Source: Ruminococcus sp.
GTDB taxonomy: Bacteria > Bacillota > Clostridia > Oscillospirales > Ruminococcaceae
DNA length: 56,095 nucleotides
Direction of reading: 5' to 3'
Assembly (NCBI GenBank): GCA_015066975.1
Contig: SVNI01000007.1
Span: 1 to 56,095 of the forward strand
The translations under genes and the position numbers were made by a program. Positions 32,244 through 40,387 of this stretch are shown piece by piece; position 1 is the stretch's first letter; the number at the start of each line of letters is the position of its first letter. Below the pieces are notes generated by a model. That model made no database searches and was not told where the DNA came from. It saw only the letters and a program-made list of their open reading frames with translations.

Positions 32244-34853
32244 TTATTTTTTCAGCAGAGCCTTTTTCATGAGAATCCAGTCATAGATATTGACGATATT
32301 ATCATGATTCACATCTGAAACGGACGGATTCGCCACGGATTTTCCGGAGAGAAGCCATTTTTGGAGGGCGACAACATCAAGCAGATTAAAGTTTCCGTCA
32401 TTGGTGACATCCATTTCAACTGTAGATGTTTCCGGTGCAGGATAGCCGTAGAATGCTAATTCATTGAAATCCCCTCCGCCCTTGACGATTCTGAGCGTAT
32501 CGACCGGAATGCTGTCAGTAGTAAGTTCGATATTTCTGGACATGTAAGAGCCTAAATCATTCGACCAGAGGAGGGTATTAGTAGCATCATCATAGATTTC
32601 AATACTGCCCGTTCCGTAAGTATCGAAGATGCCGAATCCGGTCAGGATATATTTTTTATCAAGCTTGACGATTCCGGTAATATTCGAGGCATTGACATTG
32701 GTTTCGGGAGTTTTAAGCGCGCCTGTATCGCTGTAGATGAATTCCGGCATAGAATCGGGTTCATCGAACATTCTCTCGAACTGATTCGGCTTGTTGGTTT
32801 CGGTAACTTCGAGGGAAGCAGGAGCGATATATTTCCCTTTTCCGTTGATGACAGTCTGTTCCGAACCGGAGAATTTTACAAATACAGGAGTTTCGGAAAC
32901 ATCTATAGAAACAGCATTTTCTTCTGTTCCGTCCGTACGGAGAACACCATCATTGAAATACAATCTGGAAGTGACACCCTCTGCATAAGTACCGGGTTCT
33001 GTGAGATAGGCATAATCAAAATTTCCGGCGGAAAGCACATAATTTTGAATTACCTTATCTTCTGAGGTAGGTGACCAGAGACAGTGAATTTCATCACCTG
33101 TGATTCTGTCCTTAAAGATATAATCCTTGACTTCATCGGTAGAATTATCGCTGATGAAATCGGCATTTTTGAGCATATTCGTCATGCAGGCGGTATAATA
33201 CCAAGCAAGTTTCTTGCTCCATTCGCCCTTTCCGGTTGTCAGTCCGGAATTGTAATAGACACCTTCGCCCTCGTCGCGAAGCTGAAATTTTGTCATTCTG
33301 TCGACACCTGCGCCGATACTCATCAGATATGTTCTTGCTACTCTCTGCGCATATCTTAACTGATACAAGTTATTATCGTGATTATCGATACCATCTGTTT
33401 CGCAGTCAGCCATAGGGACTTCAAATTCAGAAATCCATAATTCTGTGCCGGGAGCATTGTTATCAATCCAGTTCTGAATCTGCTTGACTCTTTCCGTAAA
33501 GGTGGAATCTTCGGGATTATAAGTATCTGCGCCCATGTGGATATTGATAATATCGACAGCAAATTTTTTATCCGTCCGGTGATAGCTGAACCAGAGTTTC
33601 ATCTGGTCGAGATATTCAATAAAAGAGGCCGTATTAAGCATACCGCCCATAGCAAGCTTGAAATTCGGGTCAGCGGTTTTGACACCGGCATTCGGGATAG
33701 TACCTTCATGACCGTCGTAGTCAGCCGAGCACATGCAAGCTTGTTCATACGGAGAGAAGAAATTTGCTTTTCCGCTCCAAGTTTTATTGGGTTCGTTAGA
33801 ATTTTCGAGAGCGTTTAATAAATTCAGTCCGGTCTTGATTTCGGAATTATCCGAAACATTCAAAGTAGAAATATCAATATTCTGATTGCTTCCGTAACGT
33901 GCCGCCACCTGATAGAATGCCTGTGCATGAAGGGTATAACTTGCTGGGTCGAGGGTATCTGCACCGGACGGAACGGGAATTTCCGGCGGTTTTTCTCCGG
34001 AGATGTAAGTACTTCCGGCCTGAAAACAGGGAATGACACTGATATTCCGTGCTTTCAGAGCAGAATAATAACTGTCCATATCGCCCCATGTGCCCTGTGT
34101 GAATTTGATTTTTCCGTTATCATCATAGAGCCAGTTGAAATTATGATATTCTCGGATGTTTCCGCCTGCCATCATAGCGGACATAGGGTCATCAATAAAG
34201 GCGTTGAAGCCGATTCTCTGCCCGGCGGAGAGATTTGTTTTCGGGAGGGAAGCAGGCGAGGGGGCATCATAAGCTTTCTGGCTGTTGGATAACTCAGAAA
34301 CTTGATAACCATAGATGGCAAGTTCACTGACACCGCTGTCTCCGGCAGGAGCAGAGAATCTTAAATATCTGGTTTCGCGTGGATTCTCGAACGTGATTCC
34401 GCGCCATGCCTGATACCAGTCTGTCTCGAATGTGGCGATTTCATTCCAGCTGAACGGTTCGCCGTCCTGAACTGTCCATGTTTGAACGCCGTTGGTATCC
34501 AAGAAACAGAGACCAGTGATAACATAATTTGCGCCGAGGTCGATAAAAAAAGTATCGTCGCCAAATTCGGCCTGATAATTTGGTTTCCAGTTCTGATTCT
34601 TGATTGTCTGTTCCCAGATTTCCGCAGAAACGCTGGTATTTTCAGGAGATTCTGGCGCGTAGTCCTGCTGATTAAAAAGCACATCGGCAGAATTGAGATA
34701 ATCCGCACCGAGATAGACAAGATTTTCATCATGAATTTTGAACTGGGAAGCATCCAGTTTTGAAGAAGTTTCCGCCTTAGCCGGAATTGATATCGGGACA
34801 GCTCCGGCAAAGAGCAGTAATGCGGTCAGAAATGCAGTTGTTTTTTTGTACAT
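32244..34853 (-). CDS. Cellulosomal clan GH-A-like glycoside hydrolase with dockerin
   Basis: 869 residues from the ATG preceded by GGAGG. Signal peptide about 1-28. An F5/8-type C-like module lies at about 40-183 (FFIDLGANYVITGLCFLD, RYLRFSAPAG). The catalytic region is about 205-600 with acid/base Glu354 (ENSNEP) and probable nucleophile Glu476 (ELWISEFEVP), the paired glutamates of retaining clan GH-A enzymes. A second F5/8C-like module follows (about 655-800). The dockerin has DVTNDGNFNLLD and DVNHDNIVNIYD. I cannot name the GH family; GH39- or GH30-like is possible. First gene of a three-gene operon with the SGNH esterase. Confidence 0.82.
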   Translation of the reverse strand: MYKKTTAFLTALLLFAGAVPISIPAKAETSSKLDASQFKIHDENLVYLGADYLNSADVLFNQQDYAPESPENTSVSAEIWEQTIKNQNWKPNYQAEFGDDTFFIDLGANYVITGLCFLDTNGVQTWTVQDGEPFSWNEIATFETDWYQAWRGITFENPRETRYLRFSAPAGDSGVSELAIYGYQVSELSNSQKAYDAPSPASLPKTNLSAGQRIGFNAFIDDPMSAMMAGGNIREYHNFNWLYDDNGKIKFTQGTWGDMDSYYSALKARNISVIPCFQAGSTYISGEKPPEIPVPSGADTLDPASYTLHAQAFYQVAARYGSNQNIDISTLNVSDNSEIKTGLNLLNALENSNEPNKTWSGKANFFSPYEQACMCSADYDGHEGTIPNAGVKTADPNFKLAMGGMLNTASFIEYLDQMKLWFSYHRTDKKFAVDIINIHMGADTYNPEDSTFTERVKQIQNWIDNNAPGTELWISEFEVPMADCETDGIDNHDNNLYQLRYAQRVARTYLMSIGAGVDRMTKFQLRDEGEGVYYNSGLTTGKGEWSKKLAWYYTACMTNMLKNADFISDNSTDEVKDYIFKDRITGDEIHCLWSPTSEDKVIQNYVLSAGNFDYAYLTEPGTYAEGVTSRLYFNDGVLRTDGTEENAVSIDVSETPVFVKFSGSEQTVINGKGKYIAPASLEVTETNKPNQFERMFDEPDSMPEFIYSDTGALKTPETNVNASNITGIVKLDKKYILTGFGIFDTYGTGSIEIYDDATNTLLWSNDLGSYMSRNIELTTDSIPVDTLRIVKGGGDFNELAFYGYPAPETSTVEMDVTNDGNFNLLDVVALQKWLLSGKSVANPSVSDVNHDNIVNIYDWILMKKALLKK

Positions 34854-34889
34854 AGAAGAAATACCTCCGTTCTGTTTGATATTACTTTT

Positions 34890-34918
34890 ATTATACAACT
34901 TTCCGGAAGAATCTGCAA
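34890..34918 (-). promoter_or_regulatory. Promoter of the GH-A/SGNH dockerin operon
   Basis: TTGCAG, 17 nt, TATAAT on the minus strand, 36 nt before the start codon. Confidence 0.82.
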
Positions 34919-34951
34919 TAAAATTTCTGTAAAAATTATTTTTATAAAAAG

Positions 34952-34989
34952 AAAAATTCAGAAACGGTTTTGAATACCGTTTCTGAATT
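34952..34989 (-). terminator. Terminator of the tRNA-Ala gene
   Basis: Minus-strand stem TCAGAAACGG / CCGTTTCTGA followed by a T-rich tract, about 10 nt after the tRNA 3' end. Confidence 0.9.
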
Positions 34990-34999
34990 AGAATTTAAG

Positions 35000-35072
35000 T
35001 GGAGCATACGGGGGTCGAACCCGTGACCTCTACACTGCCAGTGTAACGCGCTACCAACTGCGCTAATGCCCC
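35000..35072 (-). tRNA. tRNA-Ala (anticodon GGC)
   Basis: 73 nt with 7-bp acceptor stem GGGGCAT / ATGCTCC, including the G3-U70 pair that marks alanine tRNAs. D stem GCGC/GCGC, anticodon loop CTGGCAG (GGC), T loop TTCGACC, discriminator A. The 3' CCA is not encoded (CTT follows). Confidence 0.97.
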
Positions 35073-35087
35073 GTCTAGTATAATATT

Positions 35088-35116
35088 ATTATACTATAAA
35101 AAATCGGGTTTGTCAA
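35088..35116 (-). promoter_or_regulatory. Promoter of tRNA-Ala
   Basis: Perfect TTGACA, 17 nt, TATAAT on the minus strand, 16 nt upstream of the tRNA. Confidence 0.94.
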
Positions 35117-35146
35117 GAGAAAAATCAGAAAAAATTCAGAAAACTA

Positions 35147-35175
35147 TTGACATTTGATAAGAAATCAGCTAAAAT
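35147..35175 (+). promoter_or_regulatory. Promoter of the LRAT-like gene
   Basis: TTGACA, 17 nt, TAAAAT, 25 nt before the start codon. Confidence 0.8.
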
Positions 35176-35200
35176 AATATCAGAAAAGGAGATGAGAAGA

Positions 35201-35995
35201 ATGCAGTATTTATATTCCGGAGAAGAATCCCTTCTCGAACTGCTCGCAGAACGTCTGAACGCTGATGATTTAGGCGATATGCCCAATATCGAGACGAAAA
35301 CCCTCGGCGGTGAGGTCTGGTGGGATACCCTGATGAATGTCAACGGCTGGAAGTTACAGGTTCATAAAATCGGCGGAAATGCCCGCATTCTCGACCCGAA
35401 CAATGTCCGCAAGGCATGGGGTTCGCGTTCAGCTATGGAAGAAAAGCTCAAGAGAATGACTTCGGAAGCCTTTTTACAGCCCGGTGATGTGATTGGTGTC
35501 AAGAGGGGCATCTATGAGCATTATGCAATCTATATCGGTGATGATAAAGTCATTCACTACGCTGCGGAAAACGGCGACTTTGAAGGCAGTGCCGTGACGG
35601 TACATGAAGCCCCGATGAGCGAATTTCTCAGAGGAAATTCTTCTTTCTTTTTTATTAATTTTCCGGATAAGAACGGGAGATTTGAAAAAATTTACACTAA
35701 CAGCGGAGATGCTGTTTTTTCCAGAGTCGGCGATTCTGGCGAATTACAGCAGATTCTGACAGGCTGTCCGGATTATCATCTGTATACACCAGAAGAAACT
35801 GTTGAACGTGCGAAAAGCCGTCTGGGCGAAAGCAAATATGATTTAGCGGTCAATAACTGTGAGCATTTTGCATTCTGGTGCAAGACAGGATTATCGGATT
35901 CACATCAGGTGAATAACATTATCAATGGAATTGCGAATGCAAGAACGGCACTTTCGGTGCTTTCTGATATTCTGAATATCGTTCCGAATGCATAA
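35201..35995 (+). CDS. LRAT/NlpC-P60-like domain protein
   Basis: 264 residues from the ATG preceded by AAAAGGAG. The N-terminal ~85 residues are unrecognised. The LRAT-like core has GDVIGVKRGIYEHYAIYIGDDKVIHYAAENGD (catalytic His of the HYAIYIG strand) and VNNCEHFAFWCKTG (catalytic Cys in NCEHFA). Such proteins are acyl- or peptide-transferases/hydrolases of the NlpC/P60 superfamily. No signal peptide, so it probably acts in the cytosol on lipid or another substrate. Transcribed alone with its own promoter and terminator. Confidence 0.87.
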   Translation: MQYLYSGEESLLELLAERLNADDLGDMPNIETKTLGGEVWWDTLMNVNGWKLQVHKIGGNARILDPNNVRKAWGSRSAMEEKLKRMTSEAFLQPGDVIGVKRGIYEHYAIYIGDDKVIHYAAENGDFEGSAVTVHEAPMSEFLRGNSSFFFINFPDKNGRFEKIYTNSGDAVFSRVGDSGELQQILTGCPDYHLYTPEETVERAKSRLGESKYDLAVNNCEHFAFWCKTGLSDSHQVNNIINGIANARTALSVLSDILNIVPNA

Positions 35996-36004
35996 AAAAG
36001 AAAC

Positions 36005-36040
36005 TCCTGCAAGTGGGAAAGCTTGCAGGAAATTTTTTAT
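36005..36040 (+). terminator. Terminator of the LRAT-like gene
   Basis: TCCTGCAAG / CTTGCAGGA stem with an 8-nt loop, then AA and a T run. Confidence 0.92.
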
Positions 36041-36068
36041 TGAGATAAATCAGAATTGATTTTAAAAA

Positions 36069-36521
36069 TTATATAGAGCATTCCAAAGAATCAATCACCC
36101 AATCAAGTATATCTCTGAAATCAAGGTTTCTGCATTCCTCACCGTGGTCGGTATACATTATCTCGCCGGTTTCGGGATAAAAGCAAATGCTCACACCCTA
36201 ACCGCCCAGCTCACCGATAACAATACATGCATCAGGCACATCAAAAGATTTTTCATTATCAGCGATGATAAAATTATCAGGGGCATAAAAAACAGCCATA
36301 GATGCAATATCTGAACGTTTGGAGAAATAAAGCCAGTCTTTGTAAGAATCGGGTATCCTGATATTGTGTTCAGTTTCCCATAATATTATTTCTTCGTTTG
36401 ATATGGGCTTTTCAAATTGAAATGCGCTTTCCCCGAACGTTTCAGCAAGTTTGTTACTCAGTTCAATAATAGTTCTGATACGTTCTGTAAGGCTGTTATC
36501 AGGTATTTCCGGAAAATACAT
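36069..36521 (-). pseudogene. SUKH (SMI1/KNR4) family protein interrupted by an in-frame TAG
   Basis: Reading from ATG 36521 gives 107 residues ending IGELGG before TAG at 36198-36200. The same frame then continues 42 codons (GVSICFYPETGEIMY ... LDWVIDSLECSI) to TAA at 36069. That tail looks like the normal SMI1/KNR4 C-terminus. The N-terminal pattern KPISNEEIILWETEHNIRIPDSYKDWLYFSKRSD is typical. A single substitution (for example from TAT, CAG or TGG) explains it; TAG readthrough is possible. SUKH proteins are often immunity proteins or cytosolic regulators. Related to the next gene. Confidence 0.8.
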
Positions 36522-36563
36522 ATACTGCTCCTTTATGATTATGATAAATCAGAATCAAATAAA

Positions 36564-36986
36564 TTAACTTGTAAGAATATCGGCAAGATATTCTAAAACC
36601 TCATCAAAATCCTCAAAAGAGATGCATTCTTCCTCGATTTCTTCTAAATTCTGATATTCGTAGAAAAGAAAAATATTTTTTTCGGGATAATAGCAAATAT
36701 GTTCAGAATCTTTATAACCGATTATGATTAGCTCTTTCGGCACTGAATGTTCAGAAAAATCATAGCCGATTTGAAATCCGGATGAACCGACACCATATAA
36801 TTTAATACTTCCTGCGGATAAAGAAGTCCCGTTTGAAAGAGATAAAAACTTTTTATAGGATTCAGGAATTTTGATGCCTTTAGTTTTTTCAAATCGGAGG
36901 ATATCTTCTTTCTGAGCAGGCGGATAAAATTCTGACCTGTTAAAATCTTCATCTATCTGTTTAAGAATATTAATATATTTTTGCAT
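36564..36986 (-). CDS. SUKH (SMI1/KNR4) family protein
   Basis: 140 residues; start 36986 chosen because AGGGAG lies 8 nt before it, while ATG at 36992 is only 2 nt away. Pattern: PPAQKEDILRFEKTKGIKIPESYKKFLSLSNGTSLSAGSIKLYGVG, then YCYYPEKNIFLFYEYQN-like strands and SFEDFDEVLEYLADIL. It is paralogous to the interrupted gene downstream. Both lie directly after the dockerin lysozyme gene (33 nt), so they may share its transcript. Function inferred only at family level. Confidence 0.85.
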   Translation of the reverse strand: MQKYINILKQIDEDFNRSEFYPPAQKEDILRFEKTKGIKIPESYKKFLSLSNGTSLSAGSIKLYGVGSSGFQIGYDFSEHSVPKELIIIGYKDSEHICYYPEKNIFLFYEYQNLEEIEEECISFEDFDEVLEYLADILTS

Positions 36987-37019
36987 GAGCATTACTCCCT
37001 AAATAACAAATTCTGATTA

Positions 37020-38357
37020 TTAGTTTTCAGAAGATAACAATTTCTGTTTCAGGGCGATAAAGTCATAGATATTACAGATACCGTCCTGATTCATATCAGC
37101 GAACTGGGATTGTGTCTTAGTGAGAGAGCCTTTTTGCTGGAGATAGTTCTGCATCAGAAGCAGGTCATCGGTATTGATGAGCATATCAGAATTAATATCA
37201 CCGAGTACGTCAGAATCCCGGATTTCGAGTATCAGTTTCTGACTGTCTACAGAATAGCCGTTTGCATAGGCGGAAGCATAGACAATATACGTTCCGGCGG
37301 TATTGAATGCCGTCTGATAAGGATAAGCATCGTCTTTTCTGGTGACAGGTGCGCTCCCGATGATAGCATTTTCTCTCATGACACGGAACACGAAAAATTC
37401 GGCATTATCGGAAGTCAGGTCAAAAGAAACAGGTTCGTCTGCTTTAAAGAGGGTTCTGCCGTTCTGGGCGGAAATTTCGCACCAGTGAGGGATTTCATCC
37501 GGAAAAGTAATATCAAATTCAACTTGTGCACTGTCAACCGTGCCGTAAGTATTATAGGCAGTGACATAGACACTGTAATGTCCGGGCTGGTCGAACATCT
37601 GCGTATAAGTATTGCCGTCTTCGATTTTAGGAGTGGAAATGCGTGTGCCGTTGCAGTCAATGCCCAGATAATAACAATCCGCATAATCGGCACTGAAACT
37701 GAATGTGATATTTTCCGTAATGTCAAAAACTTTTCTGGGACTTTCGATAGAAATACTTGCTGTAGATGGTTTCTGAATATATTCTTCTGTAAAGAATAAA
37801 TTTGCTTCTTTGACACGTCTGTTATACAGACCTTTGTTATAAGTACCGCCTGCATAGACGATATAACTGCTGTACTGTGTACGGGCAGTAGAAGCAGTCA
37901 GTTCACCACGGAGATATTTTGTCAGAGGACAGTTATAGATTCTGTTGAGGCCTCCACCGCAGTTATAAGCAAGACTGGTAAGAGCATCGAACTGATTCTG
38001 ATTCATTTCCAGACCTTTTGTCTGATTCTTGACTTTCAGGGCATAATTGGTATTGATGCCGGACTGCATGGCAGTTTGCGCCTGCGCTTTAGTAGTGGTA
38101 TGCAGTCCGGATTTGTGAGGCTGTACGGAAGAATAGGGGCATTTTGTGCCGTATCCGATGGAAGACTGTGAATAATCCCAGTAACAAGTAGAACTGTATC
38201 CTTCCAGAGAGCAGATAAAATCCAGGCCGTTCTGGCTGATGTTCAAATCTGCGGAAGTTGTGGCTTTTACGGGGAGGGGATTCTGTTCTGTCATAAATCC
38301 TGCTGAAAAAATTGCAAATGCGGTAAAAATGCCTGTAAATAAAGGTTTGTATCTCAT
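37020..38357 (-). CDS. Secreted GH24 (T4-type) lysozyme with PKD-like repeats and dockerin
   Basis: 445 residues. Signal peptide about 1-32. The GH24 domain at about 36-192 has catalytic Glu52 (CSLEGYSS), Asp61 (YWDYSQSSIGYGT) and later NQFDALTSLAYNCGGG. Two Ig/PKD-like modules lie at about 198-280 and 287-370, each with Y-x-V-Y-x-x-A-Y endings. The dockerin at about 378-440 has GDINSDMLINTDD and DMNQDGICNIYD, ending FIALKQKLLSSE. GH24 enzymes cleave peptidoglycan between MurNAc and GlcNAc. A lysozyme carried by a cellulosome would target other bacteria or the cell's own wall. It is not flanked by phage genes. Confidence 0.92.
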   Translation of the reverse strand: MRYKPLFTGIFTAFAIFSAGFMTEQNPLPVKATTSADLNISQNGLDFICSLEGYSSTCYWDYSQSSIGYGTKCPYSSVQPHKSGLHTTTKAQAQTAMQSGINTNYALKVKNQTKGLEMNQNQFDALTSLAYNCGGGLNRIYNCPLTKYLRGELTASTARTQYSSYIVYAGGTYNKGLYNRRVKEANLFFTEEYIQKPSTASISIESPRKVFDITENITFSFSADYADCYYLGIDCNGTRISTPKIEDGNTYTQMFDQPGHYSVYVTAYNTYGTVDSAQVEFDITFPDEIPHWCEISAQNGRTLFKADEPVSFDLTSDNAEFFVFRVMRENAIIGSAPVTRKDDAYPYQTAFNTAGTYIVYASAYANGYSVDSQKLILEIRDSDVLGDINSDMLINTDDLLLMQNYLQQKGSLTKTQSQFADMNQDGICNIYDFIALKQKLLSSEN

Positions 38358-38394
38358 GAATTAAAAAACTCCTTCTTTGTATTTTATCTTATTT

Positions 38395-38423
38395 ATTATA
38401 CAATAAGGGTCGGAATCCGTCAA
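38395..38423 (-). promoter_or_regulatory. Promoter of the dockerin lysozyme gene
   Basis: TTGACG, 17 nt, TATAAT on the minus strand. Confidence 0.85.
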
Positions 38424-38470
38424 GGCATTTCCTGAAAAAGTTAAAAAAAGTTTACAGAATCAGGAAATTC

Positions 38471-38499
38471 TTGTATTTGTGAAAGGGATATGCTATAAT
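38471..38499 (+). promoter_or_regulatory. Promoter of the lipoprotein gene
   Basis: TTGTAT, 17 nt, TATAAT preceded by TGC (extended -10). Confidence 0.82.
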
Positions 38500-38533
38500 G
38501 AGTTTAATCAAAAATCACAAAAGGGGAATTATC

Positions 38534-39157
38534 ATGATAAAAAAACTGAGGCGAATCATACTGCTGTCGGGGATGAGTATTTGTTATCTGACGGGATGCG
38601 CACAGCAGACGGCGGAACAGAAGACTGTTTTAGAAACTGCTGTAGCTGAAACGCAGGAACAGAGCCAAACAGAAGAAGTTACTGAAACTGTAGCACTTGC
38701 CAGTGAAGTATATTTCAATTCTGTAGATGATTTTGCCATGTATCAAGACTATGATTCTTTTGCAGAAGCATTTCAGAAACAATATCCGGATGCCTATCTG
38801 TATCAGATTCCGGAAGAATGCGGATATAAAGTGCTTGATATTACAGCATATAATACCAATTACAGAATAGGCTTTGAAGACACAGACGGCAGTTTGTTTT
38901 TCCTGGAAATTGATTTTCCGCAGACATATCCGTCAATTGAAGCATTCTATGATGAGTTCAATCGTGCTGTTATTGTAGAGGATAATCACTTTAATATTGA
39001 AACAGAACGTTATTTGTTTGAAGATTATGCCAGCGGTGAAGTCGCTATGTACGGCATCACTGGAGAAGAAAACATTGCCTTTGCACTCGGCGGAGGTAAA
39101 ATCCGCGAAGATGCTCACGAAATCCTGAAAGAACGCTATGAAAATCTGAAACTGTAA
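38534..39157 (+). CDS. Lipoprotein of unknown function
   Basis: 207 residues from the ATG with AAAAGGGG upstream; an ATG at 38498 sits inside the -10 box and is rejected. Lipoprotein signal: KKLRRIILLSGMSICYLTGCAQQ with lipobox LTGC. The ~50-residue Gln/Glu/Thr-rich spacer is followed by a small domain (YFNSVDDFAMYQDYDSFAEAFQKQYPDAYLYQIPEECGYKV). I do not recognise the domain. Exported and anchored by lipid modification. Confidence 0.78.
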   Translation: MIKKLRRIILLSGMSICYLTGCAQQTAEQKTVLETAVAETQEQSQTEEVTETVALASEVYFNSVDDFAMYQDYDSFAEAFQKQYPDAYLYQIPEECGYKVLDITAYNTNYRIGFEDTDGSLFFLEIDFPQTYPSIEAFYDEFNRAVIVEDNHFNIETERYLFEDYASGEVAMYGITGEENIAFALGGGKIREDAHEILKERYENLKL

Positions 39158-39158
39158 C

Positions 39159-39204
39159 CAAAAAGAACAACCCCCCGGACTGCAATCATTCCGGGGGCTG
39201 TTCT
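39159..39204 (-). terminator. Terminator of the aldolase-like gene
   Basis: Stem AGAACAACCCCCCGGA / TTCCGGGGGCTGTTCT (one mismatch). On the minus strand a TTTTT tract follows. Confidence 0.88.
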
Positions 39205-39231
39205 GTAAAGATGGAAGATTCAAAAAATCTG

Positions 39232-40212
39232 TTAAGGTTCTAAGTCAAATAACTGATGATAGAAATCAGCATAGTCTGTTCTGTCTTCTTTGGTGAAAGC
39301 AATTGCAGAAGATGGATGCAGATTCATCTTGCCGGTCAGCAGGTACTGAATATCATAGCCCCATTTCAGACCTTCTTCTGTCTTGAGTTTCAGCGTATAA
39401 TCCTGATAGAATTTCAGAATCGGAGTGAGGTTATATTTCGGATTCTTGAGGAAACCAAGCAGGAGTTCCATTGCGCAGTTGCCTGCACCGCGTCCCATAC
39501 TGCCGACTGTGGCATCAAGGAAGCTTGCACCCATGGAACAGCTTTCTACAGTATTGGCAAAAGCCATCTGCTGATTGTTGTGTGCATGAATGCCCACTTG
39601 TTTTCCAACGGGTTCCATGAAGCTCAGATATGTCTTAGTCAGTTCCTGAATCTGTTCCGGGAACAGAGAACCGTAACTGTCTACGATATAAACAGCCTTG
39701 ATGGGGGAGTCTGCCAGAAGTTTGAGAGCTTCTTCAATATCTTCTGTTTTAGCTTTGGAAATTGCCATGATGTTGCAGGTGGTTTCGTAGCCGAGACTGT
39801 CAGCATATTCAATCATCTCGATAGCGGCGGGCATAGTATTGATATAAGTAGCTACACGAACCATATCAAGAACGCTTTCGCTCTTGGGGAGCAGGTCTCT
39901 CTGGAGATTGGTTCTGCCGACATCAGCCATGACGGAAAGTTTCAGGTCAGTGTCATTATTGCCGACGATACGGCGGAGATTTTCTTCCCTACAGAATTTC
40001 CAGTCGCCGAAATCCTGTAATTTGAAAACATCGGTATCAGCGAGATAACCCATTTCCATATAATCCACACCGGCACGGAGATTGGCCAGATAAAGAGCTT
40101 TTACAAATTCGTCACTAAAGAAGAAGTTATTTACAAGACCGCCGTCGCGGATAGTGGCATCAAAAACCTTGATGTCAGGTCTGTAAGTCATTAAATTACC
40201 TTTGCGTTCCAT
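39232..40212 (-). CDS. HMGL-like aldolase-domain enzyme
   Basis: 326 residues, DRE-TIM type (beta/alpha)8 barrel. FDATIRDGGLVNNFFF carries the metal/substrate-binding Asp-x-Thr-x-Arg-Asp. GIHAHNNQQMAFANTVE carries the His-x-His metal ligands, and TVGSMGRGAGNCAMELLLG is typical of the isopropylmalate synthase / 4-hydroxy-2-oxovalerate aldolase family. Exact substrate unknown. GGAGGA precedes the ATG. Monocistronic, with a promoter and a palindrome just downstream of the -10 box. Confidence 0.88.
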   Translation of the reverse strand: MERKGNLMTYRPDIKVFDATIRDGGLVNNFFFSDEFVKALYLANLRAGVDYMEMGYLADTDVFKLQDFGDWKFCREENLRRIVGNNDTDLKLSVMADVGRTNLQRDLLPKSESVLDMVRVATYINTMPAAIEMIEYADSLGYETTCNIMAISKAKTEDIEEALKLLADSPIKAVYIVDSYGSLFPEQIQELTKTYLSFMEPVGKQVGIHAHNNQQMAFANTVESCSMGASFLDATVGSMGRGAGNCAMELLLGFLKNPKYNLTPILKFYQDYTLKLKTEEGLKWGYDIQYLLTGKMNLHPSSAIAFTKEDRTDYADFYHQLFDLEP

Positions 40213-40249
40213 TGTTGATTCCTCCGGATTTTATATTTCAATTTAGCTG

Positions 40250-40271
40250 TTTAAAGCGTTTAAGCTTTAAA
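40250..40271 (-). promoter_or_regulatory. Operator-like palindrome before the aldolase-like gene
   Basis: Perfect inverted repeat TTTAAAGC / GCTTTAAA with a 6-nt spacer, just downstream of the predicted transcription start (near 40277). This is the position of a repressor site. Confidence 0.6.
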
Positions 40272-40283
40272 TCACTATAGTAA

Positions 40284-40312
40284 ATGATAGCACTTTTTGA
40301 GATAAAAATCAA
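40284..40312 (-). promoter_or_regulatory. Promoter of the aldolase-like gene
   Basis: TTGATT, 17 nt, TATCAT on the minus strand. Confidence 0.7.
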
Positions 40313-40349
40313 GTGTTTTTGAAAATTTTTTTATTTTTGTGAAAATCAA

Positions 40350-40378
40350 ACAAAAACAGTCCGTATTTCAGGACTGCT
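40350..40378 (-). terminator. Terminator of the zinc-ribbon membrane protein operon
   Basis: Minus-strand stem CAGTCC / GGACTG with an 8-nt loop, followed by TTTTTG. Confidence 0.8.
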
Positions 40379-40387
40379 TTTGTTCTG

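Noticed and set aside
37020-38357. Prophage endolysin
   Set aside because: The protein has a Sec signal, Ig-like modules and a dockerin, and no phage genes are nearby.
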